From assembly GCF_901709675.1 (NCBI RefSeq), contig NC_051095.1, positions 22,912,456-22,976,455 on the forward strand: 64,000 nt of DNA, written 5' to 3'. Shown piece by piece: positions 11,126 to 24,805 of the stretch. This stretch comes from Syngnathus acus (Eukaryota; Chordata; Actinopteri; Syngnathiformes; Syngnathidae). The notes under the pieces are model-generated. The model did no database searches. It had not been told where the DNA came from and saw only the letters and a program-made list of their open reading frames with translations. The position numbers and the translations under genes were made by a program. The stretch's first letter is position 1. Every line of letters begins with the position of its first letter.

Positions 11126-11934
11126 TGTACGACACGAACAAAGGTTTCGCTGTGTAATATAGTCAGCACCCGACAGAACATTAATAAAAATGATACTCGC
11201 TTAATATCATCAAGGACCTAAGTCAATTTCTGAGCTACATTTCCACATATGATAAGTGTGATGTCACTAACACCAGGGCATACCAGTTAAATCCAATAAC
11301 GTTCTGCTTTGTGTAGTGTATAGTGGCTGAAGGGTTATTTTCCTGGCAAAGCAGTGAATTATGCTGACAGAGAGGATTTATCTTTTGTGTTGGACTATAA
11401 TAAAGTTTTTGCATGAAGCTTGGGAACTGCTGAGTAGAAAAGACACAGAAGAAGTCTCCCTGCACTCCCTCAAGCGTGCATTAGCCAACATTCTACCTGG
11501 CTGTATCCCTTTCTTATCCGAAGCAATACACATGGAGTCACATGAATGAAAAGGGGGGTAATCCAGTGTATTCTAATCCAGCCTTGTCTCTCATAGCAGG
11601 ATGAGGATCCACACAATATAGTAAATGTCTCAAGAATCCCCAAAATAGTTGCCCTACAATGGAAATTACCCGTGAATCTTGAGTGTGCATTAACAATATA
11701 CGTGATTTACAAAGTAAGAAGACATCAAGGAGAATAACAAACCGATTCCTTTTCAACATTTGAAAAACTCTTATAGGTTAACGAGTGATCAAAAAACACA
11801 CACACAAAACTATTTTACATAAACCAAACAGTGCATGTAACGTTAGATAAGATACTCTTCAACAGTGCGGTCGTCTCTGTGACTGAATGATGTCCCACCC
11901 TAACAATTTTCACACGAATGTCGTTTGGTTTATT
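11126..11934. other. Intergenic, nothing recognised
   Basis: No recognisable gene, RNA or repeat. Confidence 0.45.
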
Positions 11935-13030
11935 GGAACGAGGAGGTGATTATTTCAAAGCATGGGAATTTAACTTTTGATGATATTGTGGATCGTAAAT
12001 GATGAAATCCCTAAATTACTTGCAATAGTACGTTGAGGAACATTGTCTTTAAGGTGGTAAAGTGTGTGACTATTTTATCCCGCATTTGTTCACAAAGAGA
12101 TGAACCTTGCCCCATCATTGCTTGTGGTTTTTCCTGTTAGTTACGTGCAACACATATACAGAGAATCTGGAGAAATCATTTGCATTTAAGGCCAACACTC
12201 AACATTGAATACCCGCAGCCTTTGATTCCTCAGCATCAACGTGTAAAGGAAATCAGCACACGGGCTCAGGAATACGTCACAAAACCAATCTTTGGTGCTT
12301 CATCCCTAAGAGCAACTTCAAAATTGTCTGTGGTTTGACGAGTCCAGTCGACATTTCAAACCGTTGGAAAGTCATGGACGTTGAGTTCTGCCAGTCAAAA
12401 AGGAAAAGGTTCTTCTAGATTTTTATCAGCGCAATAAAGTTCAGAAGCCAGCATCTATGATGGTACCATTTATGCTGAGAGGTACATCCATCCATTTTCT
12501 GAACCGTTTATCCTCACGAGGGTTGTGGGCATGCAGGTTTGGGGAAAACATATGCTGCCGTCCATGGAAGGTGTTTTTCATGGTTGCCCCTGCTTATTTC
12601 AGCAAGACAATGCTAAACCACACACTCTGCATGTGTGGCTTTGAAGTAAAAGAGTGATACCAGACTGGCCTACCTGCAGGCCAGGCCTGTTTCTCATTGA
12701 AAATGTGTGGTGCATTATGAAGCGTAAAATACGACAACAGAGATCCCAGACTGTTGAACAAGCAAGAATGAGTTTGAAATTGACCCACAAAGCTTCAACA
12801 ATTCGTGGTAAAAGAAAAGGTGGTACAACAACGTGGTCTCTATCCAACCATAAAATTCTAAGTTCCTGATTATTTGCTAAAAACAAATAGGTTTATTAGT
12901 TTCATGAAATACTTGTCTTTGTAGTGCATTCAATTCAATAGAAGTTGAAGATTATTTGCAAATCATCGTTTTCTGTTTTTATCTGTTTAATGGAATGTCC
13001 CAACTTCATCAGAATTGGGTTTGTATTTGT
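11935..13030 (+). pseudogene. Tc1/mariner-type transposon remnant with broken transposase
   Basis: Plus-strand pieces read 'VCGLTSPVDISNRWK' (about 12330) and, after breaks, 'LFQQDNAKPHT' and 'VIPDWPTCRPGLFLIENVWC' (about 12590-12720). The last two are the second Asp and the C-terminal catalytic region of a DDE transposase of the Tc1/mariner type. The frame is split by stops and by a piece of the GATG-tailed SINE (12484-12535). Surrounding blocks ('tttgtagtgcattcaatt', 'aatgtcccaacttcatcaga') match the terminal regions of a very common fish element. The element is dead. Confidence 0.75.
12484..12535 (-). repeat. GATG-tailed SINE, 3' fragment inside the Tc1 remnant
   Basis: 'atccatccattttctgaacc' followed by 'tcctcacgagggt' is the reverse complement of the 3' end of the SINE family seen at 62211. 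It interrupts the transposase reading. Confidence 0.7.
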
Positions 13031-15262
13031 GTTATATGTGTCTGCAATGCAAATGTCTTCATGTGTTAGTAAAACTGCCTTGCCTTGCCTTTAAGTTAAT
13101 TTGATGACTGACAGTGACTTTTAATCAATACAACTGGACTTCTGCATCCATTTTGATGAAGTTTTTTTTGTAAAAACAATTTCTAGTTTTCACAGAACTC
13201 TTCGTCATATTGTAGCTACAGCAGTTAAGCCTGCAATTATTCATACGCCAGCGGTATGTATGAATATTTGAACACTGAAGAGTCTGAATTTATACTTGAG
13301 TTGGGTTTTAGTTAAGATTAGATTTTGATCACGATCATGTCCGTCCTTCTTGACAGCCAATTTCTAATGGGACGAGGTTGCATTCCGATTTTTCAAGGTT
13401 TTTTTTCTCGCTCATCCTATTTACTTATTACTGTGCTTTATTTCAACTGTTCCCCAGCCAAAGGATACTGTGTGTAGATAGATTGTGAGTCTAGTGTCAA
13501 AACGGTAAAAGAGTCAACTAGGAATGAAGTAAATTTTTTTCTGACTACGACGAATATAGGAAATCAATATGCGGAGGAAAGAAAAAGGTACGGGATCTGC
13601 ATCGCAGCCTATTTAAAATCCTTCCAAGTATTACCATGCACGAAAACTCTGCTGTCTATAGAGACATAACACAGGTGTATACAGGGTGTCCTTGTGTGTA
13701 TTTTGCAATTGCAGAGCTAGCATATTGATTCCCCCTATTATTCTGGAGTGTTACTTTTTAAGAGAAAGCGGAGTCAGCCCCTCAGGAGATCTCAAAAGTT
13801 TGTCCAAAAACCCCCGAAATAAAGCAGTTCAAGACTAAGTGCAAACAAGATAACAGCAGTGCCATGGGTGCAAGTAAACAAAATCCAATACTTTAATAGC
13901 AGTGCTGTCACAGCTCAATTAGAGGGTATTAGTGCTGTGTTTACAGGCATTTACCGCACCCAGAGTACATCAAGTTTTTTTTTGCTTTTTTTTTAATCAA
14001 TATACCCACACCACTACCCATATAATACAGCCCACAGCATCTACTGTATATACAGTGTCACTAGGACTGCCCCATCCATAAGTTACGTATATGTTATGAT
14101 GTGAAAAAGCACCATTTTCTGGTGACCAGGTAAATGTCACCACGGAGATGGACTTTCTAAAGCAGCAACAAAATCAAGTACAACCATGCACTTGTGACTA
14201 TGAGAGTGTGTGTTTGGGCATTGTCAGATCGTGACCTCAGATGAAAGTGCACCCTCAGCAGAGGCAGAAGAACAGCACGAAAAGCCAAGTCAGCGAGTCA
14301 CACGTGGTGGACACGTGAGTCTTTAAACACACTCACGTATGCTTGCCTACATGAGCGACAATTTGTGTTTTACTCATTCCTGCATTAGTTGAAGTGATAA
14401 AACCGCAAAGTCTGATTCAAAGGGATACGTGCAAGTGAATACAGCCAAGAGAATGAAAATTTGGCGCCTGCAGAATCTCAAGAGCCCCCAAAAGAATAAA
14501 TGTGTTCCCTTGGAAAGAGATTTATCACTAAATCTGCAAGTCAAATCTGCTACTTGTGTAGCTATGCAAAATGCATGCAAATGGGCAAAGTTTTAGTAGG
14601 TCTTAAAACCAAGTGTTAATTGAGTATTAACACTGGACAACTGTTGTTGACTCATCATTTTAACAACTAATTATGGCCAAACCTAATGGCACCTTTGGAA
14701 TTACTGCAGAATCATCACATACGTATCACAACAATTATGGCTGAACATAATGTGCCATTAAAATCAGCTCAAAGTAACTCACAACTTCTCGTGCATTTTG
14801 TTTGTGTTACAAACTAGCGTAATATGCCTACTGCCACTGGTATGCAAGTTCTCAGGGCTTTAGAGCAAGGTTATTATAGTTAACAAAATGACAAAAACTA
14901 AAATTGAACAATCATTTTCATGAACGAAATAACATCAAAACATCAGTGCTTTTTAAAAAATAACCTATATTTTATGTTGATAAACAATCTATAAGCAACT
15001 ATATTTAGAGCAAAAATGTCCTTTGTTTTCATCTTTGTCAATTAATATCACACACAAGAATTCGGGGTTCATTTTAAATGTATTCATTTCTTCTGTCTTG
15101 CTGTATGGCGTATAGAAGTCAAATTGTCGTTTGGGAAATATATAAAACGGATAGTTTACTTTATTACACAATATTTCGTGACCTTTTTTTAAAAATCCTG
15201 CACTCGACAAATACTCCATATATATTAAAAAATAAACAACTAAAATGTATGTATATTGAAAC
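13031..15262. other. Intergenic, nothing recognised
   Basis: AT-rich with T-runs (near 13978). The longest frames lack similarity to anything recognised. Confidence 0.5.
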
Positions 15263-15875
15263 TACACTTAAACCTCGATTTTCTCGCTTCAGTCCTACGC
15301 AACTTTTTGTCTAACGCGGTTTGATCATGGACTCCAAATGTTTTTTTGTCATTAATACATTTTCAACGAGTGTTCTAAATGGATGATATAAGGACCGTAC
15401 AAAGCTAAATGACTAGCGCGTAAACATTAGCGCTAGTGATTCGATGAATTTCCGTGAGCAATTTAAAGACTTAAGAAGTCAGGCTGTTTGATCTTTATGA
15501 ATGCTTTATTACAGTGTTACGGATAGTTAGGATTGTTTTTGATTGGGAAAGGAGGAAGTTCCTGGAAGCACCTCATCCACACAATCACTCACAAGTCAAA
15601 GAGTGTGGCTGGACCCAGTAGTAGAATAAATGGCTGCTTTATTCTCTCTTCCATCCAATTCACATAGCATCAAAATTACTTTCTCAATCTACCTGGTTTG
15701 GTCATCTGCGTATTGCTTCCCTTTTAATAAAAAATTAACCTAACAAAGGACCCCTATGGCTGTCTAAAAACATGGCTTTCTAAAAAAACAAGACTTTCTA
15801 GACAACACGCTTTCAGGGTTAACGCGATTCCCAATTTCTGGGAATAAAATAAAATCGAGATTTAGGTGTACTGTA
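15263..15875. mobile_element. Tigger/pogo-like non-autonomous element (candidate)
   Basis: The left end 'tacacttaaacctcgatttt' and the right end, read in reverse, 'tacagtacacctaaatctcg' form imperfect inverted ends starting with TA. The ~613-bp interior has no transposase frame. The 'ACCTCGATTTT' ends resemble Tigger-type termini common in fish, but the class is inferred. Confidence 0.5.
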
Positions 15876-16679
15876 AACTAGGTCTTTTTGAAAACTCACT
15901 CTGAAAAGTGATACAATTTAACTGACTATAAAAAAGTAAAAACTAAATAAGTAACTATATGAACATTTTCAAACTATTATAATTCTGGTCTTGTATGCTT
16001 CTTTCATCATATGTCACTTTTGCAAATACATGATGTAAAATCACACAGCCAGCCAATCAGCTTGTAAAGTATTTCCCACAGGTGTTCTATAAAGTTGTTG
16101 TGTTTTATACTTGGAGGTAACCTTCCATCAAGAAATTAAAAGCCCTGCTGGGATTTACAAGGGAAAACAGGTCAATCGAGGAGTCAACCGATGCATGATG
16201 AATTAACTTGGAGCAAATACACAATCTTTGCGAGGTCGCAATGACTGATTTAATATGGGCTCGGCCTCCAGTATGCATTGAAACATTTGACAATTAGATC
16301 GTTCCGTTGATCAGCCATTAGTACTTTAGAACACCTACATCGCCTTCAACTACAGTGTTTGCCTTCCCAGTGGTGTTATAACTTATTGCTTGTTATAATT
16401 TATTGACCCAGACCAAGAAATTGTTTTGACATTGTTTTGTTCATCCATCTATCATCCATCAATTTTTGATAGCATTGTTGTGGCAGCGGGCTGCAACAAA
16501 TCCCAGCTGAGAACTAGTGTACATCATGGCCCATGTAAACGAAACAGACATACATATGTATTTGGAAACTTTCTTTGCAATGGGGGAGAGGGCGTTGTGA
16601 GCATTCAACAGAAGAGACTATGCCCAAGAAAAAAAAGAAAGGTGCATTAGACAGACAATACTAGAAGACCCACTTGAAA
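15876..16679. other. Intergenic, nothing recognised
   Basis: No gene or repeat edges recognised apart from a few CATC repeats near 16441. Confidence 0.45.
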
Positions 16680-18351
16680 TACCGTAATTTTCGGACTATA
16701 AGTCGCACCGGAGTATAAGTCGCACCAGCCATAAAATGCCCAAAAAAGTGGAAAAAAACATATATAAGTCGCTCCGGAGTATAAGTCGCATTTTGGGGGG
16801 CAATTTATTCGACAAAATCCAACACCAAGAACAGTCATGAACGAGCAACAACAGGCTAAACGATAGCTATGCTAACGTGACATAAACACAAACTAAGAGC
16901 TGAGAACGGCCCTGACGTAAAATTCAGAGTTATTCAAAAAACTATTACATAAATAACACGTTAATAAAACCATCTGCGTCACTCCAATTCATTAAATCCA
17001 TCAATCGTCCTTTGTCAACAATGCGTGCGCGCCGCTGACGGCTCTTGCACTTAAAAATATTCCACAGGCCCATATAACGATATATAAATTATATATCAAA
17101 TAACTATTATATAAGCAATAATGTTATCAAACCATCTGTGCACTCTAAATCATTAAATCCATCGATCAAATTCCTCGTCCTTTGTCAACATCGCCGCGCG
17201 TGCGCCGTCACGTCAGCCTCGTCGTTATTCCACAGATCTACTATATAACTATATTGTAGCGTTAACAAAGTTCAAGGAAAGACGTGGGTTTGGTAAACGG
17301 CTCTTTATTTAACAAAACAAACTTACAGGCGTGTGGCGGAAGCCACGGAAGGGGACGAGAGCTCCATACGATAGGACCGGGCGTGCGTAGAAGCCATGAC
17401 CGAGCCCCATGCACCGTCCTCGGACAGCCACCCGGCTGAGCGCCGGCCCTCGACTTCCATCCACGGAGCTGAAAGGCAGCTCGGTAGAGTAGGACCGGGC
17501 GTGCGTAAAAGCATTGTCCGAGCACCATCCACCGTCCCTGGACAGCCACCCAGCCGAGCGCCGGCGCCCGACTTCAATCCACGAAAGTGAAAGAAAGCTG
17601 GACGAGTCGATCTTTGTCCTTTATGTAAACAACCGTCGCGCTGCTGACGCGCAACCGCGACGTCGCGTCGCGCTGCTGTCGCGCGTCACTCGCTCGGTCA
17701 TGGCTTCTACGCACGCCCGGTCCTATCGTATGGAGCTCTCGTCCCCTTCCGTGGCTGGACGTCCACGCCGCCACACGCCTGTAAGTTTGTTTTGTTAAAT
17801 AAAGAGCCGTTTACCAAACCCACGTCTTTCCTTGAACTTTGTTAACGCTACAATATAGTTATATAGTAGATCTGTGGAATAACGACGAGGCTGACGTCAG
17901 GGCGCACGCGCGGCGATGTTGACAAAGGACGAGGAATTTGATCGATGGATTTAATGATTTAGAGTGCACAGATGGTTTGATAACATTATTGCTTATATAA
18001 TAGTTATTTGATATATAATTTATATATCGTTATATGGGCCTGTGGAATATTTTTAAGTGCAAAAGCCGTCAGCGGCGCGCACGCATTGTTGACAAAGGAC
18101 GATTGATGGATTTAATGAATTGGAGTGACGCAGATGGTTTCGCGCTGCTGTCGTCACTTGAAATTCAAATTACAGTAATCCCTTGCTACATTGCGGTTCG
18201 TTTATCGCGGTTTCATTATTTTTTTTTTTTTTTTTTTTTTTTGAAATTCTTTGAAAAAAAAAACCCCACATATAAGTCGCTCCTGAGTATAAGTCGCCCC
18301 CCCACCCAAACTATGAAAAAAACCGCGACTTATAGTCCGAAAATTACGGTA
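16680..18351. mobile_element. Family A TIR element, 1.67-kb fold-back form
   Basis: Bounded by TA and the exact inverted tips 'ccgtaattttcggactataa' and its complement (right end at 18351). Next to the tips, 'agtataagtcgc' is repeated as tandem subterminal motifs. The inner part is a long palindrome: roughly 16973-17406 pairs with 17694-18140, nearly perfectly, around a GC-rich 290-bp spacer with its own repeats. No transposase was found. A Tigger-like end (18171-18215) and a long T-run interrupt the right side. A 172-bp sister copy lies at 57548-57719. The superfamily is unknown; TA flanks suggest a TA-targeting transposase. Confidence 0.85.
17255..17852. repeat. Inner inverted block with TGTAGCG...CGCTACA ends
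   Basis: Within the fold-back, this block begins 'tgtagcgttaacaaagttca' and ends in its reverse complement, with arms of about 150 bp that each contain an 'aataaa'-type motif. It may be a separate insertion inside the palindrome, or the original centre of it. Confidence 0.6.
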
Positions 18352-19090
18352 AGTATTTATGGATACAGAGGATTTCTTGTATGAAGCAGCTCACAGTGGA
18401 GAAAGGGTTGAGGACCACAGATTTGCATGCTATACCCTACCTTACCAGAAATTGACCAGAACCGGATCAATTGAAGTTTTCATTGCTATAAAACATCATT
18501 TCCACTGAATGTGTGCATGAAGGTGGGGTGGGGGGGTGGTATAAATATGAGCACCTATCCTGCTGTTTGTTGTGACCACACGGTGTAATTGGCTTTACTT
18601 TGGCTTTGCTCTGTTTTACTGTAGATGAAGCAATTAAATGTGACATTCGCCTCTGCTTCTGACTTTGATTAAAAGTTGGACAATGATGGAGTTGAAAAGG
18701 GCAACAAAGCTTTTATACCGAGTGACATTTTCACATTTTTAAATAAATGACAGAATAAATGGCATATTACAAACAAGCAAGCACCCACTTAAAACATGCA
18801 ATTAATATTTCTTATTAATGCAAACCAGGCTGTGGCTTTCAAGGTCGAATCAGTTTCTTTATTTTATATGTCACTGTGTAAGAATGGTATCCTTTTATTA
18901 TTTATTCAAAGCAAGATAACTGGTTGGTGCTTATATTTGGAAGCACATGGTTTGGGTTAAAAGGTCAACGTCATAAGGCAAAGAGTGAAATTTTCAGCAA
19001 GCAAATCACAAAAAAAGGCACCAAAAAGATTATTGCCGAATTTGGTGGGCTGAATCTCAGCCATTTTGCTCAGTCACACAAAACATAGAG
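18352..19090. other. Intergenic, nothing recognised
   Basis: No gene or repeat recognised. Confidence 0.45.
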
Positions 19091-19180
19091 TACAGTGTTC
19101 CCTCGCTATTTTGCGGTTCACCTTTGGCTGCCTCGCTGTTTGTGGATTTTTTGTGGAGTGTCAGTGTGTCATGCTTGTAT

Positions 19181-19213
<33 letters not shown>

Positions 19214-19335
19214 AGCATAGGAATGGTGCAGAGTGCACTTTATATAGTGCTTTTATCGACATCGACGTGTTCAAAGCGCTTTACAAAGTTTCACATGCAC
19301 CCATTTACACAACCATTCATAGCCACAATGTGTTC
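19091..19335 (+). repeat. Tigger-like end, TTTA microsatellite and repeat fragment
   Basis: 'tacagtgttccctcgctatt' at 19091 is a Tigger/pogo-like left end without a visible partner. A (TTTA)n run occupies 19179-19212, followed by 'tcaaagcgctttacaaagtt', a motif seen in dispersed fish repeats. Probably two worn elements joined at the microsatellite. Confidence 0.5.
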
Positions 19336-20165
19336 TAACACACTGTGTATCTGGATGACTTTGTAAGTTTGCAAAACCGGTTTGTCGTTGTGACTTTACG
19401 CATATAACACTGTCAACAAAGTTTGTAATCAAAGTTCAATTAAAAACAAAAGTCCTTGTTTCACTTTCAGAATACTGCCACTAAAACATTCAATTATCAA
19501 GACGTAAACATTTAATGTATCCCCTTATTCTGATCTGAAAAGATCCACGATACCTCATAAATTGCTATCAGCTTAGGCAGGAGGAATGCATCTCCTGCAG
19601 AATATGTCCTCATATTATTTAATTTACGTATCTGTCACACTAATTGTCTACCAAGACAGCCCAGACAGACTGTAATGCATCATTAATATTGTCCTGCCTC
19701 ACATATCAGGTTGTCTCGTTCAACAACTACTTTTAGAAGCTTACTCACTTAAGATACCAACATTTTAGGCATTGTCTTTTATCACCAAGGGGTGAATCAT
19801 CCGAATTGGTCTCAATCCCAGGTTTTAACATCTTCAGAAAAGACTGCAACTCCAGGGGAGGGGGGGGGGATTATTTATACGTGACACCTTGATCTGTATG
19901 TCAATCAATCTACCCCAATGCACTATTGAATGTACAAGTAAAACTCTCACACAAAATGAACATTAATATTCTAACCCACTACCGCCCACCAATTGAATAG
20001 GAAACCTCCCATCACCGACTGTCCCATCTCATTAAGAAAATGAATGGTAGACCTTTTCAAAAACAAAACATAGTAAACTAAAAAAATGCATCGACTAAAC
20101 TAGGCCTCACACAAATGATCAAAAAGCCCATTTTTTTACAAACTACTTACTTTTTACTTTACGAA
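19336..20165. other. Intergenic, nothing recognised
   Basis: Includes a G-run near 19855-19870. The 3' part could be the decayed upstream portion of the LINE at 20166, but no reading frame supports it. Confidence 0.4.
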
Positions 20166-20882
20166 TTACTAAGCCCACGCAGATATTGATTGACCTCGTC
20201 TTCACCAACAAACTCGATCGAATTATAAAAACATATAACCTAATTACAGGTCTATCAGACCACAATCTAACACTAGTTAACAGAAAACTGTCCAAAACAC
20301 GATTTATAAACACCATGCAGAGCACCACTAGAAAATATTTTGTCCCAAACAGTGCTCTGCCAGAAATTGATGAAGATATTAAAAATGTAAAATGGGCAGA
20401 CATAGAATACTGTGATTGCAATGAGACCAGCAACACTGTTCTCACAACCATTTCTGAACTCGTGATGTGTCATGCGCATACGAGCGCACCCAAACGTAAC
20501 ATAAAAAAGCTGCCATGGTATAACGATGCATTATCAACAATTATGAAAAAAAGAGACACCGCACTAAAAATATTCCTAAAAAGCAAGAATAATACTGATA
20601 GACAAATTTTCAAAGAATTACAAAAAAAAAACACTAGACTGTTTGGGCACACCCAGAAAAACTATTTCTTTCAACTTATATGGGAAACAAAAGGAGACAG
20701 CAATTGACAAACAAACTGGCAAAGTATCATTTACAACACCAATCCACGTCAATGTTGGTGGAATGGTGGCCACAGACAATGTAAAAGTTGCGGAAGCCTT
20801 TAACAACCACTTCATTAATATAACAATAATGCCAATAACCAACAACCCACCTGAGCTGAGACAGGCCACAGAGCCGCACTAA
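20166..20882 (+). pseudogene. LINE fragment, end of endonuclease and linker (CR1/L2/Rex1 group)
   Basis: The frame from 20186 reads 'IDLVFTNKLDRIIKTYNLIT' and 'GLSDHNLTLVNRKLSKTRF', the C-terminal end of an APE endonuclease with its SDH motif. A Lys-rich linker with 'KKLPWYNDALSTIMKKRDTA' follows. Near 20695 the frame shifts, and the reading continues as 'AIDKQTGKVSFTTP...VKVAEAFNNHF', typical of the region before the RT. The RT itself is absent, so this is a broken internal fragment. Confidence 0.75.
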
Positions 20883-20895
20883 TCACCCCCACTCA

Positions 20896-20957
20896 TTAAT
20901 GAATGAATGAATAAGTGAATTAATTCATTCATTCATTCATTGATTCATCCATTCATT
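20896..20957. repeat. ATTC/GAAT tetranucleotide repeat, inverted
   Basis: (GAAT)n runs directly into (ATTC)n, giving a short imperfect palindrome of simple sequence. Confidence 0.8.
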
Positions 20958-23278
20958 AAAATGTAGAACACTTAAAATGAAGTGTCCTGTAATACAGTCA
21001 GATAAATAGCAGGAAAAAAACCAGCAAAAATCATTGCATGACTCCACTAAACCCAAAGTGCTTTGATTTTGATGGAATGCATGATGAAAAGTTGCATCAT
21101 CTTTTTCTTATGTCTAAATCAAATGTTTTGTGTCTCTAGGTTGATGTCTAAACCACCCTGCATCATACTACCACTTTGGTATCTCTATTGTTCAAACATG
21201 CACACAAACACTCAAACATCCACATTGCACCCTCAAAATGACATCACTTCCCCATCATTCTGTGAAAATTACATCTGCCCCCCACTATTTCACCAATCAC
21301 TCCAGTGGCTGTTTTTTTCTCCCTCTTCTCTCCCTTTTTTGCCTCATGTCCCAATCTCAGTCTTTTCCTTCTACTTTAATTTGACCCTAAATTGCCAGAC
21401 CTGAATTGCCCACAAACAGTGTGGGGTGGACAGGCCGGCAGGAGGTGTATGTGAATGTGTGAGTCTCCATGTTATCGCCATCGCTTTTCATTTTGCTCTC
21501 CAAGTGGTGCTGTCAGAAGCCAAACAAGATATCACTCTCTGGCCGATCCCAACAGGGTGTCAAGAAAGTACATAAAGAAAATGGAAAGACAGCCTAAGGA
21601 CAAAGGAAAATCCAAATGGTTGCTTTCACGACCCCAGCCCATTTACCTTACAAAACTAATCCTGTCATTTACTTTGTTCCTTAATCCCAGCTGCCAATGG
21701 GAACCAGCTTGTCTCTGTTGGTACCGCAAATGGCACCTTGGAGTGTGCCTTGATGATGTGGAGGTTATTTAAAACAACTCATGCCCTGTCGGATGTGAGG
21801 TAAACTCATTAATGAAAAACTATCTTGAGATCTAAGATGAGCGTGTGGGCTAATTAGTTCTTCCCCATTTTAGTTACTAAATGGTTCTTGGGCTCAAACA
21901 TCCAACTTCTCAATGTTCATTCGTAGGGCAGCCACCTGCTGCTATCAGTAGGCGAGACCCGAGACTACTAACATTTTTATCTCTAATGTGGATCTTTTTT
22001 TTTTCTAGGGTGTTTACAGTGTCATGCAAGTCAGTTTCAAGTGTTCACCCATAAATGACATTGAAAATTCCCGTGCAAAACAGACAGAAAATGCATGACA
22101 TAATCTCAAACAGGGAATGAAATGATGCAAGTGACCCTGTGAGCCAATTGGAACATACTTTGGGGTGAAATGTAGAATTATGAAAAGGCCAAAGATATTG
22201 AACCTTTTTATTCATAACATTTAAACAGAAATGCTGTGATTTTGTAGTGTCAGACTTAAAACACATTACCTAACCATGAATACTTATGCAAATAAAATTG
22301 TAGAAAAGATGCCACTGTGCACTAACTAAAACAAATTTTTTTTTGCAAGTTTAATTTCCATTTTACCTTCTTAGCGCTCCGCTGTTACTTTTCTTCCAGT
22401 GTAAGCTTGACAGGTCTATCTGCTGTTTGTTCCCTCTTACTTTTTGTTAACGAGATTTTCTGTAGCTTTTGTTAAGGGTCGAGCAGCTGTTCGGCTTAAG
22501 CTCTTCCAAGCCAGTGTTTCTTCAGTGGCTTTTTGAGTGGCTTGGTTCATAACTGGGTTGGAGCTCAAGCTTGGTTGATTGGTTCTAGCGCTGGATGATC
22601 CTTTAATTGGGAAGGTGCAAAGTCATTCAAAAGGTGAGAAGCTCAGTCATCCGAGATGGGACCCGGAGTTGAGCTGCCGCGCCTCAACATGGGTGGGTGA
22701 CTTTGTTTTAATAAATCCATCAACTGTAAATCTTGAGCCATCCATGGGACAACATGCTGCATGTTGCTGCAATTCCTCTCCAGTTTATAAAACAGCACAT
22801 CATTTAATTCAGTCTCCTGTCTGGATATGGTGCCAGGTCATAAAAGAGTCTGATTTAAACAGACATGCCATGGCTGTCAAGGTTGGGAGAAAGGTGGAAT
22901 ACAACTGTTTTACATTCAGAAGCATGAGGGAAACAAAGGAGTGCCAGCCAGTAATACACAAGATGGTTCTGAGACAAAAGTGTAAGGGTGAGTGAATTTA
23001 CCAGGAATATTCACTTTAGGACTTCGGATGCATCATTGTTATTTTGCGTTAATATCAATTATGACTTGATGAAATGGTAATTTGTGTTTATAATTAGTTT
23101 TTATTGCATATTTTGTACACCTGAGGATAAGGTGAGGGAAGAGATTTAGGAATTGTTCATTTAATACAATTTCTTATGCATACTTAACCCTTAATGCAAA
23201 TTAAATGCTTAGATGAGGTTTTCGAACTAGCTGTTGAAGACAAGACTGCATGTATTTTTAATTACTGTTACAATTTAG
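20958..23278. other. Intergenic, nothing recognised
   Basis: A 138-codon frame (22579-22995) has no recognisable similarity, splice signals or composition change and is not called. No other feature seen. Confidence 0.5.
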
Positions 23279-23385
23279 GTGGTGCAACGGTGGACCACTG
23301 GTTAGCACGTCCGCCTCACAGTTCAGAGGGTGCGGGTTTGATTCCAACTCTGGCCCTACATGTGTGGAGTTTGGAAACGTCTAAG
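23279..23385 (+). repeat. SINE head fragment (GATG-tailed family)
   Basis: 'ggtggaccactggttagcac', then 'gtccgcctcacagttcagag' and 'gggtttgattccaac', is the tRNA-like head of the family, with a recognisable B-box-like segment. It is cut off shortly after 'tgtgtggagtttgg'. Confidence 0.75.
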
Positions 23386-24464
<1,079 letters not shown>

Positions 24465-24472
24465 CTTTAAAT

Positions 24473-24797
24473 CAGGGGTGTCAAACTCGTTTTTTTCGCG
24501 GGCCGCATAGTAGTCATAGCTTCTTTCGGAGGGCCATTATGACTGTCAACCCAAATAAATGTATGAGCACCTCATATTATATACAGTAAAGGCTACAAAA
24601 CAAACTGACAAATAACTCGTTTTCAAATCAGACGAGTAAAAACTGATCAAATATTTCAAAAAAAGATATTAAAAGTGAAGACAATTTGCAATTCTAGTAA
24701 GGACACACGAATTTGATGCACAATTTGTCTTCGCGGGCCACATGAAATGATGTGGCGGGCCGTATCTGGCCCCCGGGCCTTGAGTTTGACACCTGTG
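24473..24797. mobile_element. hAT non-autonomous element, copy 1
   Basis: 325-bp element with ends 'caggggtgtcaaactc' and 'gagtttgacacctgtg' (inverted, 14 of 16 matching). It is flanked by exact 8-bp duplications ctttaaat at 24465-24472 and 24798-24805. The 8-bp duplication and CA(G/C)(G/A)GGTGTCAAACTC ends fit hAT. The interior, with 'gcgggccgca' and 'ctggcccccgggcc' near opposite ends, has no coding frame. Related copies lie at 47354-47602 and 60259-60587. Confidence 0.9.
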
Positions 24798-24805
24798 CTT
24801 TAAAT

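Noticed and set aside
22579-22995. 138-codon plus-strand frame
   Set aside because: No recognised motif, no splice-site or composition support, and flanking sequence looks non-coding. A homology search against fish proteomes would decide.
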